A DNA stretch of 64,000 bases from Catenulispora sp. MAP5-51 (GCF_041261205.1 NZ_JBGCCH010000024.1:62001-126000), one strand, 5' to 3'. Shown: positions 16,133 through 24,790, counted from the stretch's first letter. A program made the numbers and translations. The notes: generated from the sequence alone by a model not told the origin.

Positions 16133-16169
16133 TGCGCCCAGCGCAAAAATATAATTGCGCTCAGCGCAA
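16133..16169 (+). promoter_or_regulatory. Autoregulatory promoter of the ABC-exporter TetR
   Basis: Two copies of TGCGCyCAGCGCAA (16133-16146 and 16156-16169) flank TATAAT (16150-16155), an exact -10 consensus. The right copy is part of the palindrome TTGCGCT-C-AGCGCAA, and AGCGCAA/TTGCGCT also form a dyad across the -10. A TetR dimer here would cover the -10 box directly. The GTG start is at 16190. Confidence 0.75.
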
Positions 16170-16189
16170 GTTCAGGAGAAGGTGGAGCC

Positions 16190-16894
16190 GTGTCCGCGCC
16201 CGAGAACGAAGCGGGCTCCCGGCGTGAGCAGAAGCGCCTGGAGACCCGCAAATGCATCACCCAGGCCGCCTTGCAGCTGACCCTGGAGAACGACGGCCTG
16301 CAGAACGTCAGCCCCGACGAGATCGCCGAACGCGCCGGGGTCTCCGCGCGCACGTTCCACAACTACTTCCACAGCCGCGAGGCCGCGCTCGGCGCGCTGC
16401 CGGGCGACCGCGCGCGCCGGGTGGCCCTCGCCTTCAGCGAGCGCCCGGCCGCCGAGCCCTTCGACGTCGCGCTGGCCGAGGCGGTCGTCGCGGAGTTCAC
16501 CTTGGGCCACGAGCCGGACAAGGCCAGCGTGCGCAAGCTGCGCGCGATCATGGCCGACGGGAGCTACAGCAAGGAGGCGCTTCGCAGGGTCATGGCCGAG
16601 AAGGGGGTGCGTCCGCACTTCCTGGAGGCGATGACCCAGCTCGAGGACCAGCTCACGCCGGTGATCGCGGCCCGGCTCGGGCTCGATGAGAGCACCGATC
16701 TGCTGCCGCGGATCGTGGCCGCGGCCGTGAGCGGCGCGGTGCGGGTGGCGACCAAATACTGGCTGCGCGACGACGTCGAGGCCCCCTACACTGCCCTGCT
16801 GCGCCAAGCCGTGCGCACAGCCGCCGCGCTGGGCGGCCAGCCGGGCATCCCGTCCCCGCCGGGGGCCAGCTTACCGGAAAACGAAAACCCCTGA
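16190..16894 (+). CDS. TetR-family regulator of the downstream ABC exporter
   Basis: A 234-residue TetR regulator. The DNA-binding part reads RREQKRLETRKCITQAALQL, then SPDEIAERAGVSARTFHNYF. The C-terminal ligand domain is of the type found in actinobacterial efflux repressors. The GTG at 16190 follows AGGAG at 16174-16178. The gene lies 76 bases before two ABC exporter genes on the same strand, so it probably controls them and itself. Confidence 0.85.
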   Translation: MSAPENEAGSRREQKRLETRKCITQAALQLTLENDGLQNVSPDEIAERAGVSARTFHNYFHSREAALGALPGDRARRVALAFSERPAAEPFDVALAEAVVAEFTLGHEPDKASVRKLRAIMADGSYSKEALRRVMAEKGVRPHFLEAMTQLEDQLTPVIAARLGLDESTDLLPRIVAAAVSGAVRVATKYWLRDDVEAPYTALLRQAVRTAAALGGQPGIPSPPGASLPENENP

Positions 16895-16970
16895 TTCCGC
16901 ATACAGTGCTCGCCCGGCCACGCCGACCGCCACCGCCGCCGGCAGGTGCGAGATAGATGGGACGATCTCC

Positions 16971-18704
16971 ATGCTTATCAGAATCCTGAAACAATACCTG
17001 CGACCGTACAGAGGGCCGATCTCGCTGGTCCTGGCGCTGCAGTTCGTGCAGACGCTGTGCGCGCTGTACCTGCCCACGCTGAACGCCGACATCATCGACG
17101 ACGGCGTGGTCAAGGGCGACACCGGCTACGTGATCAAGACCGGCGCCCTGATGCTCGTGTTCTCGCTGCTGCAGATCTCCTGCTCGATCGGCGCGGTCTA
17201 CTTCGGGGCGAAGACCGCGACGGCGCTGGGCCGGGACCTGCGGGCCGGGATCTTCGACCGGGTGCAGGCCTTCTCCACCCGCGAGGTGGGCCGGTTCGGG
17301 GCGCCCTCGCTGCTCACCCGCACCACCAACGACGTGCTGCAGGTGCAGATGGTGGTCCTGATGACCTTCACCATGGCCGCCGCGGCGCCGGTGATGCTGG
17401 TCGGCGGCGTGATCCTGGCGCTGCGCCAGGACGTGCCGCTGTCCGGGCTGCTGGTCGCGATCATCCCGGCGCTGGCCATCGCGATCGGGATCATCATCCG
17501 GCGGATGGGTCCGCTGTTCCGGATCGTGCAGGTGCGCATCGACAAGATCAACGGCGTGATGCGCGAGCAGATCACCGGCATCCGCGTCATCCGGGCCTTC
17601 GTCAAGGACGAGCACGAGAACGAGCGCTACGGCCGGGCCAACAACGAACTGCTGGACGTCTCCCTGCGGGTCGGCAAGCTGATGGCGCTGATGTTCCCGG
17701 TCGTGATGACGATCGTGAACTTCGCCAGCGTCGGCGTGCTGTGGTTCGGTGCAAAGCGCATCGACTCCGGCGGCATGCAGATCGGGTCGCTGACGGCGTT
17801 CCTGAGCTACCTGATGCAGATCCTGATGTCGGTCATGATGACCACCTTCATGTTCATGATGGTGCCGCGCGCCGCGGTGTGCGCCGACCGCATCGGCGAG
17901 GTGCTGGAGACCGAGTCCAGCGTCGTCCCGCCGACGGTGTCGGTGCTGCCGCAGATCTCCGGCACGCTGGAGTTGCGCGGGGCCAGCTTCAAGTACCCCG
18001 GCGCCGAGGACTGCGTGCTGAACAACGTCTCGCTGAACGCCCGGCCCGGCGAGACCACCGCGATCATCGGCTCCACCGGCGCGGGCAAGACCACGCTGCT
18101 GAACCTGGTGCCCCGGCTGGCCGACGTCACCGACGGCGCGGTGCTGGTGGACGGCGTGGACGTGCGCGAGCTGGACCCCAAGCGGCTCACCGAGTCGATC
18201 GCGATCGTGCCGCAGAAGCCGTACCTGTTCACCGGCACCATCGCCTCCAACCTGCGCTACGGCCGGCCCGACGCCTCCGACGAGGAGCTGTGGCAGGCAC
18301 TGGAGACCGCGCAGGCCAAGGACTTCGTCGAGCGCATGCCCGAGAAGCTGGACTCGCCGATCTCGCAGGGCGGGACCAACGTCTCCGGCGGTCAGCGCCA
18401 GCGCCTGGCGATCGCCCGCGCGCTGGTGCACAAGCCGGAGATCTTCCTGTTCGACGACTCGTTCTCGGCCCTGGACTACAGCACCGACGCGCGCCTGCGC
18501 GCCGCGCTGGTGGACCAGACCCGGGAGTCGACGGTGGTCATCGTCGCGCAGCGCGTCTCCACGATCCGCAACGCGGACCGGATCATCGTCCTGGACCAGG
18601 GCGTGGTGGTCGGGTCCGGGACCCACAGCGAGCTGATGGAATCCAACGAGACCTACCGGGAGATCGTGCTCTCGCAGCTCACCGAAGAGGAGGCCGCGGC
18701 ATGA
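16971..18704 (+). CDS. ABC exporter half-transporter, degenerate ATP-site subunit
   Basis: A 577-residue half-transporter: six helices (residues about 15-310) followed by an ATPase domain. Walker A is GSTGAGKTT and the signature is NVSGGQRQRLAIARAL, both canonical. Walker B reads IFLFDDSFSALD, with Asp where the catalytic Glu belongs, and the switch is IVAQRVSTI, with Gln instead of His. This pattern marks the degenerate-site partner of a heterodimeric exporter (TM287/288, BmrC/D type), usually a drug or lipid pump. It overlaps the next gene by ATGA. Confidence 0.92.
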   Translation: MLIRILKQYLRPYRGPISLVLALQFVQTLCALYLPTLNADIIDDGVVKGDTGYVIKTGALMLVFSLLQISCSIGAVYFGAKTATALGRDLRAGIFDRVQAFSTREVGRFGAPSLLTRTTNDVLQVQMVVLMTFTMAAAAPVMLVGGVILALRQDVPLSGLLVAIIPALAIAIGIIIRRMGPLFRIVQVRIDKINGVMREQITGIRVIRAFVKDEHENERYGRANNELLDVSLRVGKLMALMFPVVMTIVNFASVGVLWFGAKRIDSGGMQIGSLTAFLSYLMQILMSVMMTTFMFMMVPRAAVCADRIGEVLETESSVVPPTVSVLPQISGTLELRGASFKYPGAEDCVLNNVSLNARPGETTAIIGSTGAGKTTLLNLVPRLADVTDGAVLVDGVDVRELDPKRLTESIAIVPQKPYLFTGTIASNLRYGRPDASDEELWQALETAQAKDFVERMPEKLDSPISQGGTNVSGGQRQRLAIARALVHKPEIFLFDDSFSALDYSTDARLRAALVDQTRESTVVIVAQRVSTIRNADRIIVLDQGVVVGSGTHSELMESNETYREIVLSQLTEEEAAA

Positions 18705-20932
18705 GCACGGGGAACGGGAACGGGAGCGGCGCGAACGCCGAGCAGAACGGCGCCGGCCAGAACGGCGCCAGCCAGAGCAGCGCCGAGCAGAACGGCGCGG
18801 CTCAGAACGGTGCAGGCCAGAACGGTGCAGGCCAGAACGGCGCTGGCCAGAACGGCGCCACCCAGAACGGCGCGGCTCAGAACGGCGCCCAGCCGGAGGC
18901 CGCGAACAAGCCGCCGGTCCCGGGCGCGCCCGGCCCCGGCGGCGACCGCCTGGAGACCGAGAGCGAGGGCGACGCGCCCCGTCCGCAGCAGGGCGGCGCG
19001 CTGCGCGGCCCGGCGGCGTTCATGTCGGGTCCGGCCGCGAAGTCCAAGGACTTCAAGGGCTCCTCGCGCCGGCTGCTGTCCTACCTGCGTCCGGAGCGCC
19101 CGATCCTCATCGTCTCGATGGTGATGGCGGCGATCGGCGTGGGGATGTCGGTCTGGGGACCGAAGCTGCTGGGCAAGGCCACCGACCTGATCTTCGCCGG
19201 CGTCATCGGCAAGCAGGCCAAGGCCGGTCCGAACGGCCAGTATCCGACCAAGCAGGAGATCATCCAGCGTCTGCGGGACACCGGCCACGGCACCCAGGCC
19301 GACCTGCTGAAGTCCATCAACTTCACGCCGGGCCACGGCATCGACTTCACCAAGGTCGGGCACGTCCTGGCGATCCTGCTGGGGATCTACGTCCTGGTCT
19401 TCGTCTGCATGATGATCCAGTCGCGGCTGGTGATCGTGGTGGTCAACCGGGCGATGGCGCGGCTGCGCACCGACATCGAGGCCAAGCTGAGCCGGCTGCC
19501 GCTGTCCTACTTCGACAAGCAGCCGCGCGGCGAGGTCCTGTCCCGGGCCACCAACGACGTGGACAACCTGGCGCAGTCGCTGCAGCAGTCGCTGGCGCAG
19601 GTGGTGATGCAGGTCTTCACGCTGATCGGCGTGACCGCCTTCATGCTGTGGACCTCCTGGCTGCTGGGCCTGATCGCGATCGCGACGGTGCCGCTGTCGG
19701 TGCTGGTCGCCGGGCAGATCGGCAAGCGGTCCAAGCCGCAGTTCGTCAAGCAGTGGGCGGCCACCGGGCGGCTGAACGCGCACATCGAGGAGATGTACAC
19801 CGGCCACCAGCTGGTGAAGGCGTTCGGCCGGCAGGAGGAGTCGGCGGCGGAGTTCAAGAAGCAGAACGACTCGCTGAACGACGCCAGCTTCCGGGCCCAG
19901 TTCATCAGCGGCCTGATCCAGCCGGCGATGATGTTCCTCGGCAACGTCACCTATGTGCTGGTCGCGGTGGTCGGCGGCCTGCGGGTCTCGGCCGGCGCGC
20001 TGTCGCTGGGCAGCGTCCAGGCCTCGATCCAGTACACGCGGCAGTTCAGCATGCCGCTGTCGCAGGTCGCGGCGATGGCCAACATGATGCAGTCCGGGGT
20101 GGCCTCGGCCGAGCGGATCTTCCAGATCCTGGACGCCGAGGAGATGTCCGCCGAGCCGGCGCAGCCGGTGGAGCTGGAGCACGTCCAGGGGCGGGTGGAG
20201 TTCCAGGACGTGAACTTCAGCTACTCCGCCGACCGGCCGCTGATCGAGGACCTGTCGCTGGCCGTGCAGCCGGGGCAGACCGTGGCCATCGTCGGCCCGA
20301 CCGGGGCCGGCAAGACCACGCTGGTGAACCTCCTGATGCGGTTCTACGAGGTGGACTCCGGCGCGATCCTGCTCGACGGCGTCGACACGGCCCTGATGTC
20401 GCGGGAGTACCTGCGGGACCAGACCGGCATGGTGCTGCAGGACGCGTGGCTGTTCGGCGGCACCATCGCCGACAACATCGCCTACGGCACCCAGGACGCC
20501 TCGATGGAGCGGATCCAGACCGCCGCGGCGGCCACGCACGTGGACCACTTCGTGCGCACGCTCCCCGACGGCTACGACACCGTGATCGACGAGGAGGGCT
20601 CGAACCTCTCGGCGGGCGAGAAGCAGCTGATCACGATCGCCCGGGCCTTCCTGGCCGAGCCGGCGATCCTGATCCTGGACGAGGCCACCTCCTCGGTCGA
20701 CACCCGCACCGAGGTGCTCATCCAGCGCGCGATGAACAAGCTGCGCGAGGGCCGGACCTCGTTCGTCATCGCGCACCGGCTGTCCACGATCCGCGACGCC
20801 GACATGATCCTGGTCATGGAGAACGGCCGGATCGTGGAGACGGGGACGCACACGCAGCTGCTGGACGCCGACGGGGCTTACTCGCGGCTGTACGCGGCCC
20901 AGTTCGCGCAGGCCCTGGCCGAGGTCGACTAG
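18701..20932 (+). CDS. ABC exporter half-transporter, catalytic subunit
   Basis: A 743-residue partner of the preceding gene. Residues 1-110 are a disordered Gln/Asn/Gly/Ala then Pro/Gly-rich tail, unusual for this family (about 600 residues). Six helices and an ATPase domain follow. Walker A GPTGAGKTT, Walker B ILILDEATSSVD (catalytic Glu present) and IAHRLSTI (His present) are intact. The signature is altered to NLSAGEKQLITIARAF. Together the two subunits give one competent and one degenerate ATP site. ATGA overlap implies coupled translation. Confidence 0.93.
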   Translation: MSTGNGNGSGANAEQNGAGQNGASQSSAEQNGAAQNGAGQNGAGQNGAGQNGATQNGAAQNGAQPEAANKPPVPGAPGPGGDRLETESEGDAPRPQQGGALRGPAAFMSGPAAKSKDFKGSSRRLLSYLRPERPILIVSMVMAAIGVGMSVWGPKLLGKATDLIFAGVIGKQAKAGPNGQYPTKQEIIQRLRDTGHGTQADLLKSINFTPGHGIDFTKVGHVLAILLGIYVLVFVCMMIQSRLVIVVVNRAMARLRTDIEAKLSRLPLSYFDKQPRGEVLSRATNDVDNLAQSLQQSLAQVVMQVFTLIGVTAFMLWTSWLLGLIAIATVPLSVLVAGQIGKRSKPQFVKQWAATGRLNAHIEEMYTGHQLVKAFGRQEESAAEFKKQNDSLNDASFRAQFISGLIQPAMMFLGNVTYVLVAVVGGLRVSAGALSLGSVQASIQYTRQFSMPLSQVAAMANMMQSGVASAERIFQILDAEEMSAEPAQPVELEHVQGRVEFQDVNFSYSADRPLIEDLSLAVQPGQTVAIVGPTGAGKTTLVNLLMRFYEVDSGAILLDGVDTALMSREYLRDQTGMVLQDAWLFGGTIADNIAYGTQDASMERIQTAAAATHVDHFVRTLPDGYDTVIDEEGSNLSAGEKQLITIARAFLAEPAILILDEATSSVDTRTEVLIQRAMNKLREGRTSFVIAHRLSTIRDADMILVMENGRIVETGTHTQLLDADGAYSRLYAAQFAQALAEVD
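18743..18889 (+). repeat. In-frame 15-bp repeats coding for QNGAx units
   Basis: Ten consecutive five-residue units, Gln-Asn-Gly-Ala-x (one is Gln-Ser-Ser-Ala-x), are encoded by near-identical 15-base repeats around CAGAACGGCGC. They lie in the cytoplasmic N-terminal tail of the second ABC subunit. Copy number probably varies between strains. Confidence 0.9.
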
Positions 20933-20994
20933 TACCGGTCGACTGACACCGGTTCGACTGACCGGTCGATCAAGCCAAAGGCCTGCGTCACCAC

Positions 20995-21030
20995 GGGCCG
21001 GCCGACTCCGAGGGGGGAGTCGGCCGGCCC
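20995..21030 (+). terminator. Terminator of the ABC exporter operon
   Basis: A perfect 15-bp stem, GGGCCGGCCGACTCC and GGAGTCGGCCGGCCC, with loop GAGGGG and a following GTTT. Confidence 0.85.
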
Positions 21031-21079
21031 GTTTCGCGTTCGTCACCGACCTGAGAAGAGAGGTTGTTAAGCTCCGAAG

Positions 21080-21856
21080 ATGGCTCACGAGCAAGCGGCA
21101 GTCCGGTATCTGAAGGCCCTGGAGGCGACCCTCGCGCCGGACATGGTGCGCGGCGTGTACGTCGTCGGCTCCGCCGCGCTCGGCAGTTGGCGGCCCGGGC
21201 GCAGCGATCTGGACGTGCTGGTGGTGCTGGACCGCCCGATGAGCGTCTCGGATGCGGCGATGATCGGCGAGATGCACGCCGTGCTGGAGGCCACGCGCGC
21301 CGACGGTCCGCACAGCGACGCGCACTACGTCACCCCGGATCTGCTCGGGGCACGCAGCGAGGTGAAAGTTCCGTTCGCGGTGGACGGGGTCTTCAAGCCC
21401 GAGGGGCATGTCACCGATCCGGTGCTGTGGGCGGTTCTGGCCAAGCACGGGATCACGCTGCACGGCCCGAGCGCCTCGGAGTTGCGGGTGGCTCCGGATC
21501 CGGCGTGGCTGCGGGAGTGGAACCACGGGAACCTGGAGTCGTACTGGCGCGGGCAGGTCGGCTACCGGCCGCATTTCGCGAAACAGGATCCTGATGCCGC
21601 GGTCGACCCCTACCTGCTGGCCTGGGAGGCGACCGGTCCGGGGCGGCTGCACGCGACGATCGCCACCGGGGAGGTCATCTCGAAGGAGGCTTCGGCGGAC
21701 TACACGGCGAAGCTCTTCCCGAAGTACGCGGATCTGTGCGCGAAGGCGAAGGCGTATCGGCTGGGCGATGAGAGCGTCACGTGTACGACAACTGAGGTGC
21801 TTCGGGTGATCGACCTGGTAGAGGCCGTGTGCAACTCGGCAAAGGAACTGCCATGA
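21080..21856 (+). CDS. Aminoglycoside adenylyltransferase-like nucleotidyltransferase
   Basis: A 258-residue protein. Near the N-terminus VVGSAALGSWRPGRSDLDVL is the nucleotidyltransferase core (Gly-Ser plus the two metal-binding Asp of SDLD). The rest, with DPVLWAVLAKHGITLHG and WNHGNLESYW, resembles the C-terminal domain of the AadA/DUF4111 group, which adenylates streptomycin or spectinomycin. Whether it confers resistance or modifies another small molecule cannot be told. It is a single gene between two terminated units. Confidence 0.8.
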   Translation: MAHEQAAVRYLKALEATLAPDMVRGVYVVGSAALGSWRPGRSDLDVLVVLDRPMSVSDAAMIGEMHAVLEATRADGPHSDAHYVTPDLLGARSEVKVPFAVDGVFKPEGHVTDPVLWAVLAKHGITLHGPSASELRVAPDPAWLREWNHGNLESYWRGQVGYRPHFAKQDPDAAVDPYLLAWEATGPGRLHATIATGEVISKEASADYTAKLFPKYADLCAKAKAYRLGDESVTCTTTEVLRVIDLVEAVCNSAKELP

Positions 21857-21888
21857 ATCCGTGACTTCCTGGCTACCTGCGAGTAGCT

Positions 21889-21915
21889 TTACCGACCGGT
21901 AACCACACGCGTGTG
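21889..21915 (+). promoter_or_regulatory. Dyads upstream of the secreted lipase
   Basis: TTACCG-AC-CGGTAA (21889-21902) is directly followed by the perfect palindrome CACACGCGTGTG (21904-21915), 65-90 bases before the lipase ATG. The first resembles the site upstream of the cholesterol oxidase gene (50825-50838). Likely binding sites for TetR-type regulators. Confidence 0.5.
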
Positions 21916-21979
21916 ACCCTGATCTGTATTGGCCAAATGCAGATCCCCGAACCGCTCGCCCCGGTCTAAGGGAGTCAGT

Positions 21980-22891
21980 ATGCGTCCCTTCAGTTCTCGC
22001 GCAATCGCTCCTGCGTCGCTCATTATGCGCAAGTTGCGAATGGGCCCAAACCGCATGCTCCACGCAATTTCCGCCTTGCTCTTGGCTGTGCCGTTCCTGG
22101 CATTGGCTGCCCCGGCCCAGGCCGTCACCTCGTCGGGGATCAACGACTTCTCCTGCAGGCCCAGCGCCTCGCACCCCCGACCGGTGGTGCTGGTGCACGG
22201 CACGTTCGCCAACGCCGGTGACAACTGGCTGGTCGGCGCGCCCTACATCGCCTCGCGCGGTTTCTGCGTCTTCGAGCTCGACTACGGCCAGGAGCCCGGC
22301 ATCCCGGTGTTCCACGGTCTGGCGCCGGTGGCGCAGTCCGCGCAGCAGCTCTCCGACTACGTCAACCAGGTGCTCGCCGCCACCGGCGCCTCGCAGGTCG
22401 ACATCGTCGGGCACAGCCAGGGCGGGATGATGCCCCGCTACTACCTGAAGTTCCTCGGCGGCGCCGCCAAGGTGCACACGCTGGTGGGCCTCGCGCCCTC
22501 CAACCACGGCACCGACCTCGACGGCATCGAGACGCTGGCCGCCGACTACTTCCCCGGCGCGATCGGCCTGATCGGCACGGCGTGCCCGGCGTGCACCGAC
22601 CAGATCGTCGGATCGCCGCTGATGCAACAGCTGAACGCCGGCGGGGACACCGTGCCCGGCGTGCAGTACACGGTGATCTCCACGGTGTACGACGAGGTCG
22701 TGACGCCGTGGCAGTCGCAGGCTCTCAACGGGCCCAACGTGCACAACGTCGTGCTGCAGAACCTGTGCGCCACCGACCTGTCCGAGCACGTGACCATCGG
22801 CACCACCGACAAGATCGCGCTGCACGAGACGGTCAACGCCCTGGACCCGGCACACGCGACGCCGACGAACTGCCTGTCGGTCTTCTCGTAG
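21980..22891 (+). CDS. Secreted lipase/esterase (alpha/beta hydrolase, EstA-like)
   Basis: A 303-residue exported hydrolase with an N-terminal signal sequence (hydrophobic ISALLLAVPFLALAAPAQA). VVLVHGTFANAGDNW is the oxyanion-hole region, and VDIVGHSQGGMMPRYY holds the nucleophile serine. A candidate Asp is in YDEVVTPW and a His in SEHVTIG, giving the triad. The arrangement matches actinobacterial class-2 triacylglycerol lipases. Paired cysteines (IGTACPACTD) suggest a disulfide. The ATG at 21980 has AAGGGAG upstream. Confidence 0.88.
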   Translation: MRPFSSRAIAPASLIMRKLRMGPNRMLHAISALLLAVPFLALAAPAQAVTSSGINDFSCRPSASHPRPVVLVHGTFANAGDNWLVGAPYIASRGFCVFELDYGQEPGIPVFHGLAPVAQSAQQLSDYVNQVLAATGASQVDIVGHSQGGMMPRYYLKFLGGAAKVHTLVGLAPSNHGTDLDGIETLAADYFPGAIGLIGTACPACTDQIVGSPLMQQLNAGGDTVPGVQYTVISTVYDEVVTPWQSQALNGPNVHNVVLQNLCATDLSEHVTIGTTDKIALHETVNALDPAHATPTNCLSVFS

Positions 22892-22952
22892 ATCGCCTAT
22901 TTCCAAGACACGCCCCAGATCCGCCACGATGCGGCAGCTCTAAAGTCGAGCC

Positions 22953-23408
22953 ATGACTCAAGAGCCCGACTGTTACAGCTGCCGCAACGACGCCCGCCTC
23001 GCCGACCTGCCACCCCGCGAACGCATCGGCCACGACGAACACTGGCGCGCGGCACACGCGATCGGCACAGCCCTGCCGGGCTGGCTGGTGCTGGTGCCGC
23101 GCCGCCACGTCACGACGATCGCCGAACTGACCGACGCCGAGGCGGCGGGACTGGGCAACTGGCAGGTCCGGCTCTCGCGCGCGCTGCACGCGGTGACGGG
23201 CTGCCAGAAGACGTACGTCGTGCAGTTCGCCGAGGCGGCCGGCTTCGGGCACGTGCACTTCCACATCGTCCCCCGCAGCCCCGAACTGCCGCCGGAGCTG
23301 CGGGGGCCGCGGGTGTTCGAGCTGCTCGGGCGCGACGAGGACGAGGCCCTCACGGGCGAGCGGATGGATGAGATCGCGGTGGCGCTGAGGGCTGCGTTGG
23401 AAAGCTAG
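22953..23408 (+). CDS. HIT-family nucleotide hydrolase
   Basis: A 151-residue histidine-triad protein. HVHFHIVPR is the active-site motif (His-x-His-x-His). C7 and C10 (CYSC) resemble the metal-binding start of some HIT proteins. The family hydrolyses dinucleoside polyphosphates or AMP conjugates; the substrate is not predictable. Its TAG stop is within the CTAG that borders the MITE-like element. Confidence 0.9.
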   Translation: MTQEPDCYSCRNDARLADLPPRERIGHDEHWRAAHAIGTALPGWLVLVPRRHVTTIAELTDAEAAGLGNWQVRLSRALHAVTGCQKTYVVQFAEAAGFGHVHFHIVPRSPELPPELRGPRVFELLGRDEDEALTGERMDEIAVALRAALES

Positions 23409-23596
23409 ACGATTGACTCCTGGGGGTACCGGCGGCGAAACGGTTGATCAGCGGCGCCTGGCCGCCCCGGCCGACCACCCACAGCCAACCAGGATGAGGG
23501 AGGTCGTCCGTGACGCCCATGCTTGCTGCTGAACCGTTTCGCAAGACTGCTTGTCAGGTGCGGTGCTGCTTGCCGGAACCCCCAGGAATCAACCGT
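23409..23596. mobile_element. Candidate MITE flanked by CTAG
   Basis: A 188-bp segment without a gene. Its ends are inverted repeats: the 25 bases at 23409-23433 match the reverse complement of 23572-23596 at 22 of 25 positions (starting ACGRTTGAYTCC, then TGGGGGTWCCGGC). Subterminal inverted copies of GCGAAACGGTT occur at 23435-23445 and 23532-23542. CTAG lies immediately outside both ends (23405-23408, 23597-23600), as a 4-bp target duplication would. No transposase is present. The alternative is an elaborate shared terminator between the convergent HIT and LacI genes. Confidence 0.55.
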
Positions 23597-24643
23597 CTAG
23601 TCCACCACAGCCTGCTGCACCACGAACCTGCCCGGCAGCGGCGGCCCCACCGCCTTGCCGCCGGATCCGCGGTCCATGAAGCGGGTCGCGAGGACCACCG
23701 AGCGGGCGGCGGCGTCGTCGCCGTCGATGCGGCCGAACAGCAGCTGCGCGGCGGTGCGGCCCAGGGCCGCGGGGTCCTGGCTGACCACTGATATCGGCGG
23801 GTCGAGCTTGTCGGCGAGCAGGAAGTCGTCGAAGCCGACCAGGGCCAGGCGGCGGGTGGCGCCGGCCTCCACCGCGCCGAGGGTGACCAGGTCGTTGCCG
23901 CTGAACAGGGCGGTGGGCGGGTTGGGTGCCTTCATCATGTCGGCGATCGCCCTGGCCGCTTCGGGGACGCCGCGCAGGCCGTGGCGGACCAGGGCCGGGT
24001 CGACGGCCAGGCCCGCGGCGGCCATGGCTTGTTCGTAGCCGATGAAGCGTTCGCGCTGGGTCCAGATCTCCTGGCGGTCGCCCAGGTAGGCGATGCGGCT
24101 GTGGCCCCGGTCCAGCAGGTGGCGGACGGCCGTGGCGGTGCCGGCGCGGTTGTCCACCGCGACGCAGTCCACGTCCAGGCCGGTGGCCGGGCGGTCGACG
24201 CAGACCACCTTCACGCCGCGGGCCATCTGCGCGCGGAAGAAGGGGCGGTTGCCGCCGGTGGGGACCAGGACCAGACCGTCGACCTGGCGGGCACTGAAGG
24301 CCGAGACCACGTCGCGCTCGCGGCGCGGGTCGTCGTTGGTGCTGCCGACCAGGACCAGGAAGCCGCGGCGGTACGCCTCGTCCTCCACCGAGCGGGCCAG
24401 GGCGGAGAAGAACGGGTTCGCCAGGTCGTCCACCACCAGACCGATGGTGCGCGAATCCTGCGCTTTGCGGCGAAGGTTGCGGGCGATGTCGTTACGCTGG
24501 TATCCCAGAGCCCTGATCGCCTCCTCGACGCGGGCGGCCGTGGCCGGCGCCACGCCGGCCTCCCCGGCCACCACGCGCGAGACGGTCATCAGTGACACCC
24601 CCGCCGCCTGCGCCACGTCCTTCATCGTGGGCCGCGCTGCCAT
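23597..24643 (-). CDS. LacI-family transcriptional regulator
   Basis: A 348-residue LacI regulator. The N-terminal helix-turn-helix reads TMKDVAQAAGVSLMTVSRVV with hinge region YQRNDIARNLRRK. The remainder is a periplasmic-binding-like sugar domain (IGLVVDDLANPFFSALARS, DGLVLVPTGGN, ALFSGNDLVTLGAVE). It is divergent from the GH92 mannosidase and probably represses it until a mannose-type inducer binds. The last codons meet the CTAG at the MITE edge. Confidence 0.92.
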   Translation of the reverse strand: MAARPTMKDVAQAAGVSLMTVSRVVAGEAGVAPATAARVEEAIRALGYQRNDIARNLRRKAQDSRTIGLVVDDLANPFFSALARSVEDEAYRRGFLVLVGSTNDDPRRERDVVSAFSARQVDGLVLVPTGGNRPFFRAQMARGVKVVCVDRPATGLDVDCVAVDNRAGTATAVRHLLDRGHSRIAYLGDRQEIWTQRERFIGYEQAMAAAGLAVDPALVRHGLRGVPEAARAIADMMKAPNPPTALFSGNDLVTLGAVEAGATRRLALVGFDDFLLADKLDPPISVVSQDPAALGRTAAQLLFGRIDGDDAAARSVVLATRFMDRGSGGKAVGPPLPGRFVVQQAVVD

Positions 24644-24661
24644 CCGACCTCCTAGTTCGGC

Positions 24662-24676
24662 TGGTTAACGTTACCA
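24662..24676. promoter_or_regulatory. LacI-type operator near the regulator start
   Basis: TGGTTAACGTTACCA, nearly palindromic with the central CG typical of LacI-family operators, lies 19-33 bases upstream of the lacI-type start. Likely an autoregulatory site. Confidence 0.6.
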
Positions 24677-24739
24677 TCCGTGATTCCTCAGCGCCCCCCA
24701 TTGACAACTCTTCTCAGGGGCCAGACAATCCCCGGTGCC

Positions 24740-24753
24740 TGTGAACGTTCACA
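24740..24753. promoter_or_regulatory. LacI-type operator upstream of the GH92 gene
   Basis: TGTGAACGTTCACA is a perfect 14-bp palindrome with central CG, 38 bases before the GTG of the mannosidase. With the site at 24662-24676 it forms a pair 78 bases apart. Confidence 0.7.
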
Positions 24754-24790
24754 ACATACTGAGTCAGTTGCCGTCGAGAGAAGAGACACC

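Noticed and set aside
18743-18889. CRISPR or VNTR element outside genes
   Set aside because: The 15-bp repeats are in frame and encode QNGAx units of the ABC subunit; no spacers.
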